Positions 54,082 to 63,766 of a DNA stretch of 64,000 bases are shown here, one piece after another. The translations under genes were made by a program, and so were the position numbers. How positions within the stretch are numbered: the stretch's first letter is position 1; every line of letters starts with the position of its first letter. The notes beneath the pieces were generated by a model. It saw only the letters and a list, made by a program, of their open reading frames with translations. It had not been told where the DNA came from and did no database searches. The stretch lies in NCBI RefSeq assembly GCF_030733205.1, contig NZ_JASHJL010000004.1, forward strand, positions 62,001-126,000, written 5' to 3'. Source of the DNA: Mameliella sp. MMSF_3455. GTDB lineage: Bacteria; Pseudomonadota; Alphaproteobacteria; Rhodobacterales; Rhodobacteraceae.

Positions 54082-55260
54082 TTAGCTGGCGTGGTCATAG
54101 GCCCGTTCACCGTGCACCGAGATGTCCAGCCCATTGACCTCGCTTTCCTCGTCGACACGCAGCGGCACCACCGCCTTGACCACGAAGATCAGCACCACCG
54201 TCACGACCGTGGTAAAGACGCCGACCACCACCAGCGACCCCAGCTGCGCCGCCCAGGACCCCAGGCCAAAGACCGCGATCATCACCGTGCCGAAGATCCC
54301 GCCGACCCCGTGCACCGCAAAGACGTCCAGCGTGTCGTCGATCCGCAGCTTGTTGCGGATCAGGTTCACCGCCTCCTGGCAGAGGATGCCCGCCACCGCG
54401 CCGATGATCAGCGCCTGCACCGGCCCGACAAAGCCCGACGCCGGGGTGATCGAGGCCAGGCCCGCGATCGTGCCTGTCACCATGCCCACCATCGAGGCCT
54501 TGCCGAACTTGACCTTCTCCCAGAGCGCCCAGGTCAGCGAGGCCGCCGCCGCGCTCAGATGCGTGACCGTCAATGCCATCGCCGCGCCCCCGTCCGCCGC
54601 CAGCTGCGAACCGCCGTTGAAGCCGAACCAGCCCACCCAGAGCATCGCCGCCCCGATCATGACATAGCCCGGGTTGTGCGGCGGGTGGGTCTGCGTCCGG
54701 CGCGGCCCCAGGAAGACCGCCAGCAGCAGCGCCGCCAGGCCGGCGGTCTCATGCACCACGATGCCGCCCGCGAAATCCTTGACCGCCTCGCCGAACAGCG
54801 GCGCATCACTCGCCAGTAGTCCGCCGCCCCAGACCCAGTGCACCACCGGCGCATAGCACAGCAGCATCCAAAGCCCCGAGAAGAGCAGCACAAAGCCAAA
54901 GCCCACGCGTTCCACGTAGGCGCCCACGATCAGCGCCGGGGTGATGATGGCAAAGGTCATCTGGAAGGCAAAGAAGAGCGCCTCGGGCAGGGTGCCCGCC
55001 AGCGTGTCCGCGTCGATGCCGTTCAGAAAGGCCTTGTCCAGCCCGCCCCAGAACGCGTTGCCCTCGCCGAAGGCGATGGAATAGCCCAAGGCAAACCACA
55101 GCACGCTCATCAGGCAGGCGATGGCATAGCAATGCATGAAGACGCTCAGCACGTTCCGTGCCCGCACGAGGCCGCCGTAAAACAGCGCCAGCCCCGGCAG
55201 CGTCATGAACAGCACCAGGGCTGTTGCCACGATGATCCAGGCGGTATCCGCTCCGTTCAT
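54082..55260 (-). CDS. amtB: Ammonium transporter AmtB
   Basis: 392-residue eleven-helix ammonium channel. The signatures GLALFYGGLVRARNVLSVFM, DFAGGIVVHETAGLAALLLA (the DFAGG motif and twin-His pore residue) and FAVHGVGGIFGTVM (second pore His) are all present. It has no N-terminal signal. The usual partner glnK is not adjacent, so the PII protein that controls it lies elsewhere. AGGAGGG is upstream of ATG 55260 with a wide spacing. The 391-base upstream spacer contains several palindromes. Confidence 0.94.
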   Translation of the reverse strand: MNGADTAWIIVATALVLFMTLPGLALFYGGLVRARNVLSVFMHCYAIACLMSVLWFALGYSIAFGEGNAFWGGLDKAFLNGIDADTLAGTLPEALFFAFQMTFAIITPALIVGAYVERVGFGFVLLFSGLWMLLCYAPVVHWVWGGGLLASDAPLFGEAVKDFAGGIVVHETAGLAALLLAVFLGPRRTQTHPPHNPGYVMIGAAMLWVGWFGFNGGSQLAADGGAAMALTVTHLSAAAASLTWALWEKVKFGKASMVGMVTGTIAGLASITPASGFVGPVQALIIGAVAGILCQEAVNLIRNKLRIDDTLDVFAVHGVGGIFGTVMIAVFGLGSWAAQLGSLVVVGVFTTVVTVVLIFVVKAVVPLRVDEESEVNGLDISVHGERAYDHAS

Positions 55261-55353
55261 GTCTCTTGTCCCTCCTCTTGGATTGCGGGGCAGAAAGACG
55301 AATTCGGATGCGGAAAAAAGCGGCATCAGGGCTGAGGGGCGCGCAAAACAGGC

Positions 55354-55369
55354 GCTCTTTGCAAAGAGC
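55354..55369. promoter_or_regulatory. 16-bp perfect palindrome 94 bases upstream of amtB
   Basis: GCTCTTTGCAAAGAGC equals its own reverse complement. It could be an operator or a tiny hairpin in the amtB leader. The binding protein is unknown; it does not match the usual NtrC site (GCAC ... GTGC). Confidence 0.45.
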
Positions 55370-55589
55370 CTCAAGAATGGGCTTAAAATTTGGATAATGC
55401 CCGAAAAACGGGCAAGTTAAGGAGGCTTCAAACACGGTGCATGATGGCTTACCCGGGCGCACGGTCATGGGCGACGGATTCGTTAAAATGCCTGTTTTCT
55501 GAGCAAATCGTGACGTCTTCGGGCCAGACAAGGCGGGATGCGCCCCCGGAACGGCTTGGTCAGCGGCTCTGTCAGGCCTCCGGGGGCAC

Positions 55590-55638
55590 TTTGTACAAAA
55601 TGCTGGAATCGACGTACGTTTCGTACGTTTTGTACAAA
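55590..55638. repeat. Nested inverted repeats (TTTGTACAAA twice, flanking ACGTACG-TTT-CGTACGT)
   Basis: Two copies of the 10-bp palindrome TTTGTACAAA (55590-55599 and 55629-55638) bracket a 17-bp inverted repeat ACGTACG TTT CGTACGT starting at 55612. CGTACG cores are common in TetR-type operators. The block ends 14 bases from the cinA stop, so it lies downstream of cinA and 330 bases from amtB. Confidence 0.6.
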
Positions 55639-55651
55639 CTGAAAGGCCCCG

Positions 55652-56116
55652 TCACAGTGCCGAAAGGATCAATTCCAACGCGTGTTGGGTGGCCGCGGCG
55701 CGCACCTCTGCGCGGCCTATGGCGCCATGTTCGATGGTCTGAGTGGTCACGCCATTGGCGTTGGCCAGTCCGTAGCAGACGCGGCCTTCGGGCTTGAACT
55801 CGGATCCGCCGGGCCCGGCGATCCCGCTGATCGCCACTGCCACATCCGCCCGCGCCGCGGTGCGCGCACCCAAGGCCATCTCGCGCACGACCTCCTCGGA
55901 CACCGCGCCATGCACGTCCAGAGTGGCGGGAAGGACCCCCAGCATTTCGGCCTTGGCGTCGTTGGAATAGGTGACAAAGCCGCGTTCGAAGGCCGCCGAA
56001 GATCCGGCAATATCGGTGAGCGCGGCTGACACCATGCCCCCGGTGCAGCTTTCGGCGGTCGTGATCTTGAGATTTCTTTCAGCAGCTTTTTCAATGATTT
56101 GCTTGGCAGTGCTCAC
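55652..56116 (-). CDS. CinA-family protein (nicotinamide-nucleotide amidase domain)
   Basis: 154-residue stand-alone CinA C-terminal domain. Motifs: KITTAESCTGGMVSAALTDI (Ser-containing active-site segment), FERGFVTYSNDAKAEMLGV, ALGARTAARADVAVAISGIA and GPGGSEFKPEGRVCYGLA. PncC-type proteins deamidate NMN to NaMN for NAD recycling; full-length CinA has an extra N-terminal domain which is absent here. It overlaps the pgpA stop by four bases, so it is third in the ispDF-pgpA-cinA transcript. Confidence 0.92.
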   Translation of the reverse strand: MSTAKQIIEKAAERNLKITTAESCTGGMVSAALTDIAGSSAAFERGFVTYSNDAKAEMLGVLPATLDVHGAVSEEVVREMALGARTAARADVAVAISGIAGPGGSEFKPEGRVCYGLANANGVTTQTIEHGAIGRAEVRAAATQHALELILSAL

Positions 56117-56598
56117 ATCAGGACTCCATGTGACAGGCCGGCCAGGGCAATTGCGACAACTGCGGCGAAAAGGCCCGCCAGCACATCGTCCAGCATCACG
56201 CCCAGGGGCGTACCCATCCGGTCGATGCGGCCGATCACCCAGGGCTTCCAGATGTCAAAAAGACGGAACAGCACAAAACCCGCAACCCAGCCGGGCCACA
56301 GCCGCCAGATGTCCACGCCCATGAACATGGCGCCATAACTCACTGGAAAAATTGCAATCCATTGCCCGGCCAGCTCGTCGATCACGACCCAGGACGGGTC
56401 TTCTCCGTGGCCCTGCGCGGTCAGGCTCTGCACGGCCCACCAGCCAAGGCCGAAGGCCAGCAGCGTCAGCACCAGCAAGAGCCAGAACCCGCCCAGCTGG
56501 TGAATCCCGTAGGCCATCGGCAGGGCCGCCAGGGATCCCCAGGTGCCCGACGCGGGGCGCAGGTAGCCGACCCCACCGACAGAGGCCAGCCACCTCAT
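56113..56598 (-). CDS. pgpA: Phosphatidylglycerophosphatase A
   Basis: 161-residue membrane phosphatase making phosphatidylglycerol, the last step of PG synthesis. [16 protein letters not shown] at the N-terminus and [17 protein letters not shown] with [11 protein letters not shown] are the PgpA signatures; hydrophobic stretches give about four membrane segments. Overlaps the stop of ispDF and the start of the CinA gene by four bases each. Confidence 0.94.
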   Translation of the reverse strand: MRWLASVGGVGYLRPASGTWGSLAALPMAYGIHQLGGFWLLLVLTLLAFGLGWWAVQSLTAQGHGEDPSWVVIDELAGQWIAIFPVSYGAMFMGVDIWRLWPGWVAGFVLFRLFDIWKPWVIGRIDRMGTPLGVMLDDVLAGLFAAVVAIALAGLSHGVLM

Positions 56599-57725
56599 GC
56601 CGACACCAGTGTCGCGGTGGCCAATGCCGCGATCCCTTCTTCGCGGCCAGTAAACCCCAGCCGTTCCGAGGTGGTGGCCTTGATCGAGATCCGTCCTGCA
56701 TCCAATCTCATGATATCCGCCATTTTCTCTGTCATTTCAGCAGCATGCGGGCCCACCTTCGGGCGTTCACAGATCAGGGTCAGGTCGATGTTGCCGATCG
56801 CGAAACCGCGTGATCGGGCAAGCTCGACCGCATGGCGTAGAAATATCTCGCTGGCGGCGCCTTTCCACTGCGGGTCCGACGGCGGGAAATGCCGCCCGAT
56901 GTCGCCCTCGGCCAGCGCACCATAGAGGGCGTCGGTCACGGCATGCATGCCCACGTCCGCATCGGAATGGCCTTTCAGCTTGCGGCTGTGGGGAATCCTG
57001 ATGCCGCAAAGGACGACGTGATCGCCCTCTTCAAAGGCGTGAACGTCAAAACCATTGCCCAGGCGAATATCCATTTGTCCTCGCAAGTAACTGTCTGCAC
57101 GGGAGAAATCCCCGGGCGTGGTGATCTTCAGGTTGGCCTCGTCACCCTGTGTGATGGCCACGTGCAACCCGGCGGCGCGGGCCACGGCCACATCGTCGGC
57201 GGCTCCGCCCGGATGCGCGCGATGGGCGGCCAGGATCTCGGCAAAGCGGAACCCTTGCGGCGTCTGTGCGCGGTACAGCCCCTCGCGCTCGCGGGTGCCG
57301 GTCACGCGGGTTCCGTCGCCAGTCCAGAGCGCATCGGTCACGGGCAAGGCCGGCGCCGCGCCGGGGTGATCCTCCAGCGCCGCCAGGACCGCGTCGATGA
57401 CGGCGGGCGTCACGCAGGGGCGGGCAACGTCATGGATCAGCACCCGTTCCGGCGCCAGCTGCGCCAGCGCCTCCAGCCCCGCACGGACAGAGGCGGCACG
57501 GTCCGCGCCGCCGGTCACGATCCGCAGGTCCAGCCCTGCGGCGACAGCCTGCGCCTGTGGCATGTCGTCTGGGTGCACGACCAAAACCAGCGGTCCGCGC
57601 CCGGCAAAGGCCTCGAGCGTCCAGCGCGCCACCGGTTTGCCCGCCACGCGCCGCCACTGTTTTGCCAGCCCGCCGCCGGCCCGCGTCCCGCGACCGGCCG
57701 CAACGATGATGATCCCTGTCTGCAT
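56595..57725 (-). CDS. ispDF: Bifunctional IspD-IspF (MEP pathway cytidylyltransferase and MECDP synthase)
   Basis: 376-residue fusion of two enzymes of non-mevalonate isoprenoid synthesis. Residues 1-215 are IspD ([14 protein letters not shown] nucleotide loop; [31 protein letters not shown]); residues about 220-376 are IspF ([20 protein letters not shown] with Asp and His zinc ligands; [36 protein letters not shown]). Such fusions are common in Alphaproteobacteria. IspE, which acts between them, is elsewhere. Start ATG at 57725 or 57740; the first fits the family start MxTxxIIVAAG. Confidence 0.96.
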   Translation of the reverse strand: MQTGIIIVAAGRGTRAGGGLAKQWRRVAGKPVARWTLEAFAGRGPLVLVVHPDDMPQAQAVAAGLDLRIVTGGADRAASVRAGLEALAQLAPERVLIHDVARPCVTPAVIDAVLAALEDHPGAAPALPVTDALWTGDGTRVTGTREREGLYRAQTPQGFRFAEILAAHRAHPGGAADDVAVARAAGLHVAITQGDEANLKITTPGDFSRADSYLRGQMDIRLGNGFDVHAFEEGDHVVLCGIRIPHSRKLKGHSDADVGMHAVTDALYGALAEGDIGRHFPPSDPQWKGAASEIFLRHAVELARSRGFAIGNIDLTLICERPKVGPHAAEMTEKMADIMRLDAGRISIKATTSERLGFTGREEGIAALATATLVSA

Positions 57726-57921
57726 GGTCCGTCCGATCATTGCCGTTCTCTCATAGGCGCAGGCATCGCGTTGCGCAATCAGGCGGGAGTTTTGATTAAA
57801 AAATAGGCGTGCGGCTGTGGTGCGCCCTAGAATTGGGCCGGATAGATTGAAGAAAACAAAGCTCTCCCATAAATCTCGGTCCAAGAGGTTACTTCCACGC
57901 CATCGCACAAGGACTGGGCAA

Positions 57922-58902
57922 TTGGGCTTTGATCTTGGAGACCGGCGGATCACCGTACCCGTTTTGCTGGCTCCGCTTGCGGGAATCACCGATCTGCCTT
58001 TTCGCACGCTTGTTTCGCGCTTTGGCGCGGGTCTGGTCGTGTCCGAGATGATCGCCAGCGGCGAGTTCCTGACCGAACGTCCGGGAACCCGCGAAAAGGC
58101 GGAACTGGGAGCGCAGATCGAGAATACCAGCGTGCAGATCGCAGGGCGCGAACCCGAGCCGATGGCCGAGGCGGCGCGCATGGTCGCCGACATGGGCGCA
58201 CGGGTTATCGACATCAACATGGGCTGCCCGGCCAAGAAGGTGACGGGTGGGTGGTCAGGGTCGGCCCTGATGCGGGCGCCGGACCATGCCTTGCGCCTGG
58301 TCGAGGCGGTGGTGGAGGCGGTCGATCTGCCGGTGACGCTGAAAACGCGCTTGGGCTGGGATGACGACCACCTGAACGCACCGCAGATCGCCCGAAGTGC
58401 CGAGGCGGCGGGAGTGAAGATGATCGTCATTCATGGCCGCACACGCTGCCAGTTTTACAAGGGCAAGGCCAATTGGGACGCGATTTCGGAGGTAAAGAGC
58501 GCGGTGCAAGTACCTGTAATCGCTAATGGAGACATTGTTGACGCTGAAACCGCACGTCAGGCGCTGGATCGCTCTGGCGCAGATGGTGTCATGATCGGGC
58601 GCGGGGCGCAGGGTGCCCCCTGGCGGCTGGCCGAGGTGGCTCACGCGCTTTATGGCACGCCGGCGCCGAAGGTGCCCGAGGGCGCGGCGCTGATCGACAT
58701 GGTGTCGGGACACTACGAGGCCATGCTGGATTTCTACGGCAAGGCGCTGGGTAATCGCGTCGCGCGCAAGCATCTGGGCTGGTATATGGATGCGGCCAAC
58801 ACGCCGGCGGCGCTGCGCAAGCGTCTGTTGACCGAAAGGGACACGCAGAAGGTGCTGGATCTTCTGCCAGAGGCGCTGAGCGCCGAGGCGGAGGCCGCGT
58901 GA
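57922..58902 (+). CDS. dusB: tRNA-dihydrouridine synthase DusB (NifR3)
   Basis: 326-residue flavoenzyme reducing uridine to dihydrouridine in tRNA. Motifs: [39 protein letters not shown] (active-site Cys), [18 protein letters not shown] and [16 protein letters not shown]. No ATG lies in a suitable place; TTG at 57922 has AAGGA 8 bases upstream and gives the family length, so a TTG start is proposed. The gene is historically nifR3 in R. capsulatus, where it heads the ntrBC operon, and here it overlaps the ntrB start (TGATG). Confidence 0.93.
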   Translation: MGFDLGDRRITVPVLLAPLAGITDLPFRTLVSRFGAGLVVSEMIASGEFLTERPGTREKAELGAQIENTSVQIAGREPEPMAEAARMVADMGARVIDINMGCPAKKVTGGWSGSALMRAPDHALRLVEAVVEAVDLPVTLKTRLGWDDDHLNAPQIARSAEAAGVKMIVIHGRTRCQFYKGKANWDAISEVKSAVQVPVIANGDIVDAETARQALDRSGADGVMIGRGAQGAPWRLAEVAHALYGTPAPKVPEGAALIDMVSGHYEAMLDFYGKALGNRVARKHLGWYMDAANTPAALRKRLLTERDTQKVLDLLPEALSAEAEAA

Positions 58903-59984
58903 TGAGTGAAGCGGATCCCAACATCTGGTCCTCCTTGCCCGTGCCGGCCATCCTGATCGACGAGAAAGACCGGATCGCCGACCTGAACCCGGCCGCCGAA
59001 GGGTTCATGAACAACTCTTCCAAGTGGCTGACAGGCCAACCGATCTGGGATCGGCTGGCCGTGGATGCCCCTTTGGAAGAGAGCTTTGTCCGCGCCCGTA
59101 GCCAAGGCACGCCGCTCTTCGTCAATGATGTCGACGTGGGCACGGGCGCGCGTCCGCCACTGGTCTGCAACCTGCAGATCGCGCCGTTGTCCGGTCGATC
59201 TGGCTGGATGGTGATGTTGATCTCGCCACGCGAACTGGCCGGGCGCATGACGCAGAGCCATTCGGTGAAATCCGCCGCGAAATCGGCCATCGGCATGGCC
59301 GAGATGCTGGCGCACGAGATCAAGAATCCGCTGGCCGGGATCGCCGGTGCGGCCCAGCTTCTCAGCATGAGCATCGGTCAGGATGATCTTGAATTTACTG
59401 ATCTAATCGTGGCCGAGACCCGTCGCATCGTGAAGCTGCTGGAGCAGGTCGAACAGTTCGGCAATCTCTCGGCGCCGGAATTGCGCGAGGTCAATATACA
59501 CGATGTCTTGGACAGGGCGCGGCGGTCGTCGCTGTTGGGCTTTGGCGCCCATATGAAGATCATCGAGGATTACGACCCATCGTTGCCGATGGCGCTGGGG
59601 GATCCGGATCAGCTGCTGCAGGTGGTGCTGAACCTGATCAAGAACGCCTCGGAGGCGGCTGATCCCAAGGAAGGCGGGACGATCCGCCTGCACACATTCT
59701 ACGAACACAGCTTCCGGCTGCGGCGCGCGGATGGATCCGGCCAGACGCTGCCGCTGCAGGTCGAGATCATCGACGACGGTCCGGGTCTGCCGCCGGATAT
59801 CAAGGGCGACATCTTCGATCCCTTCGTGTCCGGCAAGGAGAACGGCACCGGCCTTGGACTGGCGCTCGTCAGCAAGATCATCTCGGACCATGACGGTTGG
59901 ATTTCCGTCGACAGCGTTCCGGGCAAGACGGTTTTTCGCATTTCGCTGCCGCGGGCACCTGCGGCGCCAAAGGAGAGCACGTAA
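58902..59984 (+). CDS. ntrB: Nitrogen regulation sensor kinase NtrB (GlnL)
   Basis: 360-residue cytosolic histidine kinase sensing nitrogen status through PII. N-terminal PAS domain (about 5-110), phospho-acceptor H138 in MLAHEIKNPLAGIAGAAQ, N box LLQVVLNLIKNASEA, G1 box DDGPGLP and G2 box GTGLGLALVSK. No membrane segment. It passes phosphate to NtrC, encoded next with stop and start adjacent. The ATG at 58902 shares bases with the dusB stop. Confidence 0.96.
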   Translation: MSEADPNIWSSLPVPAILIDEKDRIADLNPAAEGFMNNSSKWLTGQPIWDRLAVDAPLEESFVRARSQGTPLFVNDVDVGTGARPPLVCNLQIAPLSGRSGWMVMLISPRELAGRMTQSHSVKSAAKSAIGMAEMLAHEIKNPLAGIAGAAQLLSMSIGQDDLEFTDLIVAETRRIVKLLEQVEQFGNLSAPELREVNIHDVLDRARRSSLLGFGAHMKIIEDYDPSLPMALGDPDQLLQVVLNLIKNASEAADPKEGGTIRLHTFYEHSFRLRRADGSGQTLPLQVEIIDDGPGLPPDIKGDIFDPFVSGKENGTGLGLALVSKIISDHDGWISVDSVPGKTVFRISLPRAPAAPKEST

Positions 59985-61355
59985 ATGGATGGCACAATTC
60001 TGGTCGCCGATGACGACCGCACGATCCGCACGGTTCTGACGCAGGCGCTGACGCGCGCGGGCTGCAAGGTGCATGCCACGTCCAGCCTGACCACGCTGAT
60101 GCGCTGGGTGAGCGAGGGCAAGGGCGACGTTGTGATTTCCGACGTCGTCATGCCCGATGGCAACGGGCTGGAGATGCTGCCCAAGATCTCCGAGGATCGG
60201 CCCGGGCTGCCGGTCATCGTGATTTCGGCGCAGAACACGATCATGACCGCCATCCAGGCGGCCGAGGCCGAGGCCTATGATTATCTGCCCAAGCCCTTTG
60301 ACCTGCCGGACCTGATGAAGCGTACGGCTCGGGCGCTGGAAAACCGCAACAAGACGCCCAAGCGCGAAGAGCCGGTGGTGGGCGCGGATGAACCGGACGA
60401 ACTGCCGCTGGTGGGCAAGACACCGGCGATGCAGGGGCTGTACCGTCTGGTCGCACGGGTCATGAACACGGACCTGCCGGTGCTGATCACCGGCGAAAGC
60501 GGCACCGGAAAGTCCCTGATCGCCCGCGCGCTGCATGATTTCAGCGATCGGCGCACGCTTCCCTTCATAACCGTGACCGGATCGGACCTGTCTGATCTGG
60601 ACGGTCCGGCGCGGGTGCTGGCACGGGTCAAGGGCGGGACGCTCCTGATCGATGAAATCGCCGACATCAGCGACGAGATACAGGCCCGCGTGGTTCGGAT
60701 GATGGATGTGCCGGGCGACCACGTTCCGCGCTTCCTCGCCTCGTCCCAGCATGATCCGCAGTCCCTGATCGAGGACGGCAAGGTGCGGCAGGACCTGTTC
60801 TATCGCCTAGACGGCGCGGCCATCGCGGTGCCTTCCCTGCGTGAACGGGTAGAGGACATCCCGCTTCTTGCGGAACACTTTCTGAACCGGGCCGAACGCG
60901 AAGGCGCTCCGAAACGCTGGCTGTCGGAAGGGGCGGCGGACCTGTTTCGCGTCTATTCCTGGCCCGGCAACGTGCGGCAGTTGGAAAACGCCGTGCGGCG
61001 TCTGAGCCTGACCAGTCGGGCCGAAGAGATCACGCGCAGCGAGGTCGAGGCGGTGCTGGGCAATCAGCCGGAAACCGGACCCGTGCTGCGGGGGGGCGAC
61101 AGCGACAAGCTGGGCGAAAGCGTGGGTCGTCACTTGCGGCGCTATTTCGACCTGCATGGCGCCATGCTGCCGCCGCCGGGGCTTTATGGCCGGATCATTC
61201 GCGAGGTCGAGGCCCCGCTGATCGAGATTGCGCTGGAAGCGACAGGCGGCAATCAGGCCAAATGCGCGGATTTGCTTGGCATCAATCGCAATACTTTGCG
61301 CAAGAAGATCACCGACCTGGATATTCGCGTGACACGCCGCCGCAAGTTGATGTAA
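59985..61355 (+). CDS. ntrC: Nitrogen response regulator NtrC lacking the GAFTGA loop
   Basis: 456-residue response regulator: receiver (1-120, phospho-site D53), central AAA+ domain (140-365; Walker A GESGTGKS 170-177, Walker B LLIDEI 220-225, SASSQHDPQ-type sensor region) and C-terminal Fis-type helix-turn-helix ([20 protein letters not shown]). The stretch between Walker A and B is about 18 residues shorter than in E. coli NtrC and lacks GAFTGA, the loop that contacts sigma-54. R. capsulatus NtrC has the same deletion and activates sigma-70 promoters; the same is inferred here. Confidence 0.96.
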   Translation: MDGTILVADDDRTIRTVLTQALTRAGCKVHATSSLTTLMRWVSEGKGDVVISDVVMPDGNGLEMLPKISEDRPGLPVIVISAQNTIMTAIQAAEAEAYDYLPKPFDLPDLMKRTARALENRNKTPKREEPVVGADEPDELPLVGKTPAMQGLYRLVARVMNTDLPVLITGESGTGKSLIARALHDFSDRRTLPFITVTGSDLSDLDGPARVLARVKGGTLLIDEIADISDEIQARVVRMMDVPGDHVPRFLASSQHDPQSLIEDGKVRQDLFYRLDGAAIAVPSLRERVEDIPLLAEHFLNRAEREGAPKRWLSEGAADLFRVYSWPGNVRQLENAVRRLSLTSRAEEITRSEVEAVLGNQPETGPVLRGGDSDKLGESVGRHLRRYFDLHGAMLPPPGLYGRIIREVEAPLIEIALEATGGNQAKCADLLGINRNTLRKKITDLDIRVTRRRKLM

Positions 61356-61465
61356 AAGGGCCACATAAGTGTGGCCCCGCCGCCTCGGCGTGGTGAGAAG
61401 GCCACAAAATATGGCGGTCGCCGGTCTCCGGGCATCCAGAGTCGGCACATTGGCGAGGGTAGGCT

Positions 61466-63739
61466 GTGGCCACGCGGGCACGCTCATTGTATTGGTTGCC
61501 GACTTGGGGGTCGTTCACACGCCTGCGTCGGACAAGACTTTTCCAGAATATCGTTGCGCTGTTCCTGGTCGCCCTGGGACCGGTCCTGGCCTTTGCCACC
61601 TTCATGGTGCTGGGGCCGCTGGACCAGGGGGCCGGCGCGCTGTCGCTGCGGCTCGTCCTGCTGGCCGACCTTGTCTACGTCCTGCTTCTGGCGGCTCTGC
61701 TGCTGGCCCGGGTGGCCCGGATGGTGGCCGACCGGCGGGCGCAATCGGCGGGGTCTCGCCTGCACCTGCGGCTGACCGCGGCTTTTGCGCTGATGGCGCT
61801 TTTGCCAACGGTCACGGTGGCCGTGTTTGCCGTGCTGACCATCAACATCGGTCTGGAAACCTGGTTCTCGAGCAGGGTGCAGAACGTGGTTGGCGCCTCG
61901 CTCTCGGCCGCCGAAGCCTACGAGGAAGAAAGCCGTGCCGGTCTGGTCCAGGATGCGCGCGCCCTTGGGGCCTTTCTCGATGCCAACCGGCGGCGCAACT
62001 TCGTGATGGACGACGGTGAGCTGCGCCAGGTTCTCAGCCAGGGGCAGGCCCAGATCCAGCGCGGACTGCGCGAGGCCTTTGTGATCGACAGCGCGGGCAG
62101 CATCCGCGCCCGCGGTGAACGCTCCTACCTGTTCGATTTCGAGGAGCCGTCAGAGGCGGATTTCCTGCGTGCCGATGCCGAGGGCGTGACCGTGATCCCG
62201 GACTGGGACAACAACGAGTTCCGAGCCTTGTTGCCGCTGGAGGCCTTTGCCGATCGTTACCTTTACGTCAGCCGCGAGGTCGACGGTCAGATCCTCAACC
62301 TGCTGGACGAAACGCAGGAAACCGCCCGTTTCTACCAGCAACAGGAAAGCGAACGGGGCCGGCGTTTGTTCGACTTTGCACTGCTGTACCTGGGGTTTGC
62401 CCTGCTGCTGATCCTTGCGGCGACATGGGCGGGGCTGTGGTTCGCCGAACGGCTCAGCCGCCCGGTAGGGCGCCTGACCGGGGCGGCGCAGCGGGTCGGG
62501 TCGGGCGATCTGGACGTGCAGGTGCCCGAGGAAGAGGGCGACGACGAGATTTCCATGCTGGGGCGCTATTTCAACCAGATGACCCGCCAGCTGAAGGGGC
62601 AGCGCGAAACCCTGCTGGAAAACACCCGGCAGATCGAACGCCGCCAGCGGCTGTTCGACTCCGTCCTGTCCTCTGTCACTTCAGGGGTGGTGGGCCTTGA
62701 TGCCGAGGGCAAGGTGACGTTCGTCAACCGTTCGGCCGAGCGGCTGCTGGGCTGGCACGAAACACATCGGGCCGTGCCGCTGGGGGTTGCCGTGCCGGAG
62801 TTCGGGGCGCTGTTTCAGCGGCTGCGGACCGAGGCGCTGGAAACAGCGCAGGAAGAGGTCAAGGTCAGCCGGGAAGGGCGTCTGGAACACCTGCTGGTCC
62901 GCTTGTCCACGCGGCGGCGTCAGGATCGCTCTCTGGAAGGCTACGTTGTGGCCTTTGACGACGTGACCAACCTGGTCAGCGCACAGAGGATGGCCGCCTG
63001 GGGCGACGTGGCCCGCCGCATCGCGCATGAGATCAAGAACCCGCTGACGCCGATCAAGCTGTCTGCGGAACGCATCCAGCGCAGCTTTGCCAAGCGGCTG
63101 GACGGGCCGGACGCGGAAAAGGTGGCGGACCTGACCGAACGGATCGTGCGCCGCACCGACGATCTGCGCCGTATCGTCGACGAGTTTTCCAAGTTCGCGC
63201 GGATGCCGGAACCGGAGCGCCGCCCCGAGGACCTCTGCGAGATCCTGCGCGGCGAGGTGCTGATGCAGGAAACCGGCCAGCCCGGTGTACGCTTTGTCAC
63301 CGACCTGCCGGAGGAGCCGATGCCCGCGGAACTGGATTCCACCATGATCGGGCAGGCGCTGACCAACCTGATCAAGAACGCAGGGGAGGCGGTCGAAAGC
63401 CTGCAGGAAAAAGGCGCGCCCGAGGACTATCAGGCGGAAATCCGCGTGATGGCGGAGGCGCAGGACGGCCGGGCCGAGATCCGCATCATGGACAATGGCA
63501 TCGGTCTGCCGGAGGACCGCGCGCGGCTGTTCGAGCCCTACGTCACGACACGCGACAAGGGCACGGGGCTTGGCTTGCCGATCGTCAAGAAGATCATCGA
63601 GGAACATGGCGGGACGCTGGTGCTGGAAGATGCACCCGCCTTCGCCGAAGGCGCCCATCAGGGCGCGATGGCAGTTGTGCGGCTGCCGCTGAACCGTGCG
63701 GCAGACCTGCCGCGGGCGGCGGCCCTGGAAGATGTTTGA
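61466..63739 (+). CDS. ntrY: Nitrogen/redox sensor kinase NtrY
   Basis: 757-residue membrane histidine kinase. About three N-terminal membrane helices (27-125), a periplasmic region (about 130-295), a further helix (LYLGFALLLILAATWAGLWF), HAMP (325-378), a PAS domain (about 395-500), phospho-acceptor H521 (RRIAHEIKNPLTPIKLSAER) and a C-terminal ATPase domain (ALTNLIKNAGEAVE; DNGIGLP; GTGLGLPIVKKI). The start is GTG at 61466, with GAGGGT upstream. It pairs with NtrX, and NtrYX can cross-talk with NtrBC. Confidence 0.95.
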   Translation: MATRARSLYWLPTWGSFTRLRRTRLFQNIVALFLVALGPVLAFATFMVLGPLDQGAGALSLRLVLLADLVYVLLLAALLLARVARMVADRRAQSAGSRLHLRLTAAFALMALLPTVTVAVFAVLTINIGLETWFSSRVQNVVGASLSAAEAYEEESRAGLVQDARALGAFLDANRRRNFVMDDGELRQVLSQGQAQIQRGLREAFVIDSAGSIRARGERSYLFDFEEPSEADFLRADAEGVTVIPDWDNNEFRALLPLEAFADRYLYVSREVDGQILNLLDETQETARFYQQQESERGRRLFDFALLYLGFALLLILAATWAGLWFAERLSRPVGRLTGAAQRVGSGDLDVQVPEEEGDDEISMLGRYFNQMTRQLKGQRETLLENTRQIERRQRLFDSVLSSVTSGVVGLDAEGKVTFVNRSAERLLGWHETHRAVPLGVAVPEFGALFQRLRTEALETAQEEVKVSREGRLEHLLVRLSTRRRQDRSLEGYVVAFDDVTNLVSAQRMAAWGDVARRIAHEIKNPLTPIKLSAERIQRSFAKRLDGPDAEKVADLTERIVRRTDDLRRIVDEFSKFARMPEPERRPEDLCEILRGEVLMQETGQPGVRFVTDLPEEPMPAELDSTMIGQALTNLIKNAGEAVESLQEKGAPEDYQAEIRVMAEAQDGRAEIRIMDNGIGLPEDRARLFEPYVTTRDKGTGLGLPIVKKIIEEHGGTLVLEDAPAFAEGAHQGAMAVVRLPLNRAADLPRAAALEDV

Positions 63740-63766
63740 GCACGAAGGAATGAGAGGGCAGAGACA

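Larger units (their letters stand above)
55261..55651. other. 391-base spacer between amtB and cinA with palindromes
   Basis: No gene seen. From the amtB side it holds a 16-bp perfect palindrome (55354-55369), a TTAA-N7-ATAA string (55383-55397), a 6-bp hairpin TGCCCG/CGGGCA (55398-55414) and a nested palindrome block (55590-55638). It must contain the amtB promoter. A sigma-54 type -24/-12 promoter was not recognised. Confidence 0.5.

Noticed and set aside
55383-55397. TTAA-N7-ATAA as a CtrA site for amtB
   Set aside because: It lies in a short AT-rich run and amtB has no known link to CtrA; chance match is likely.
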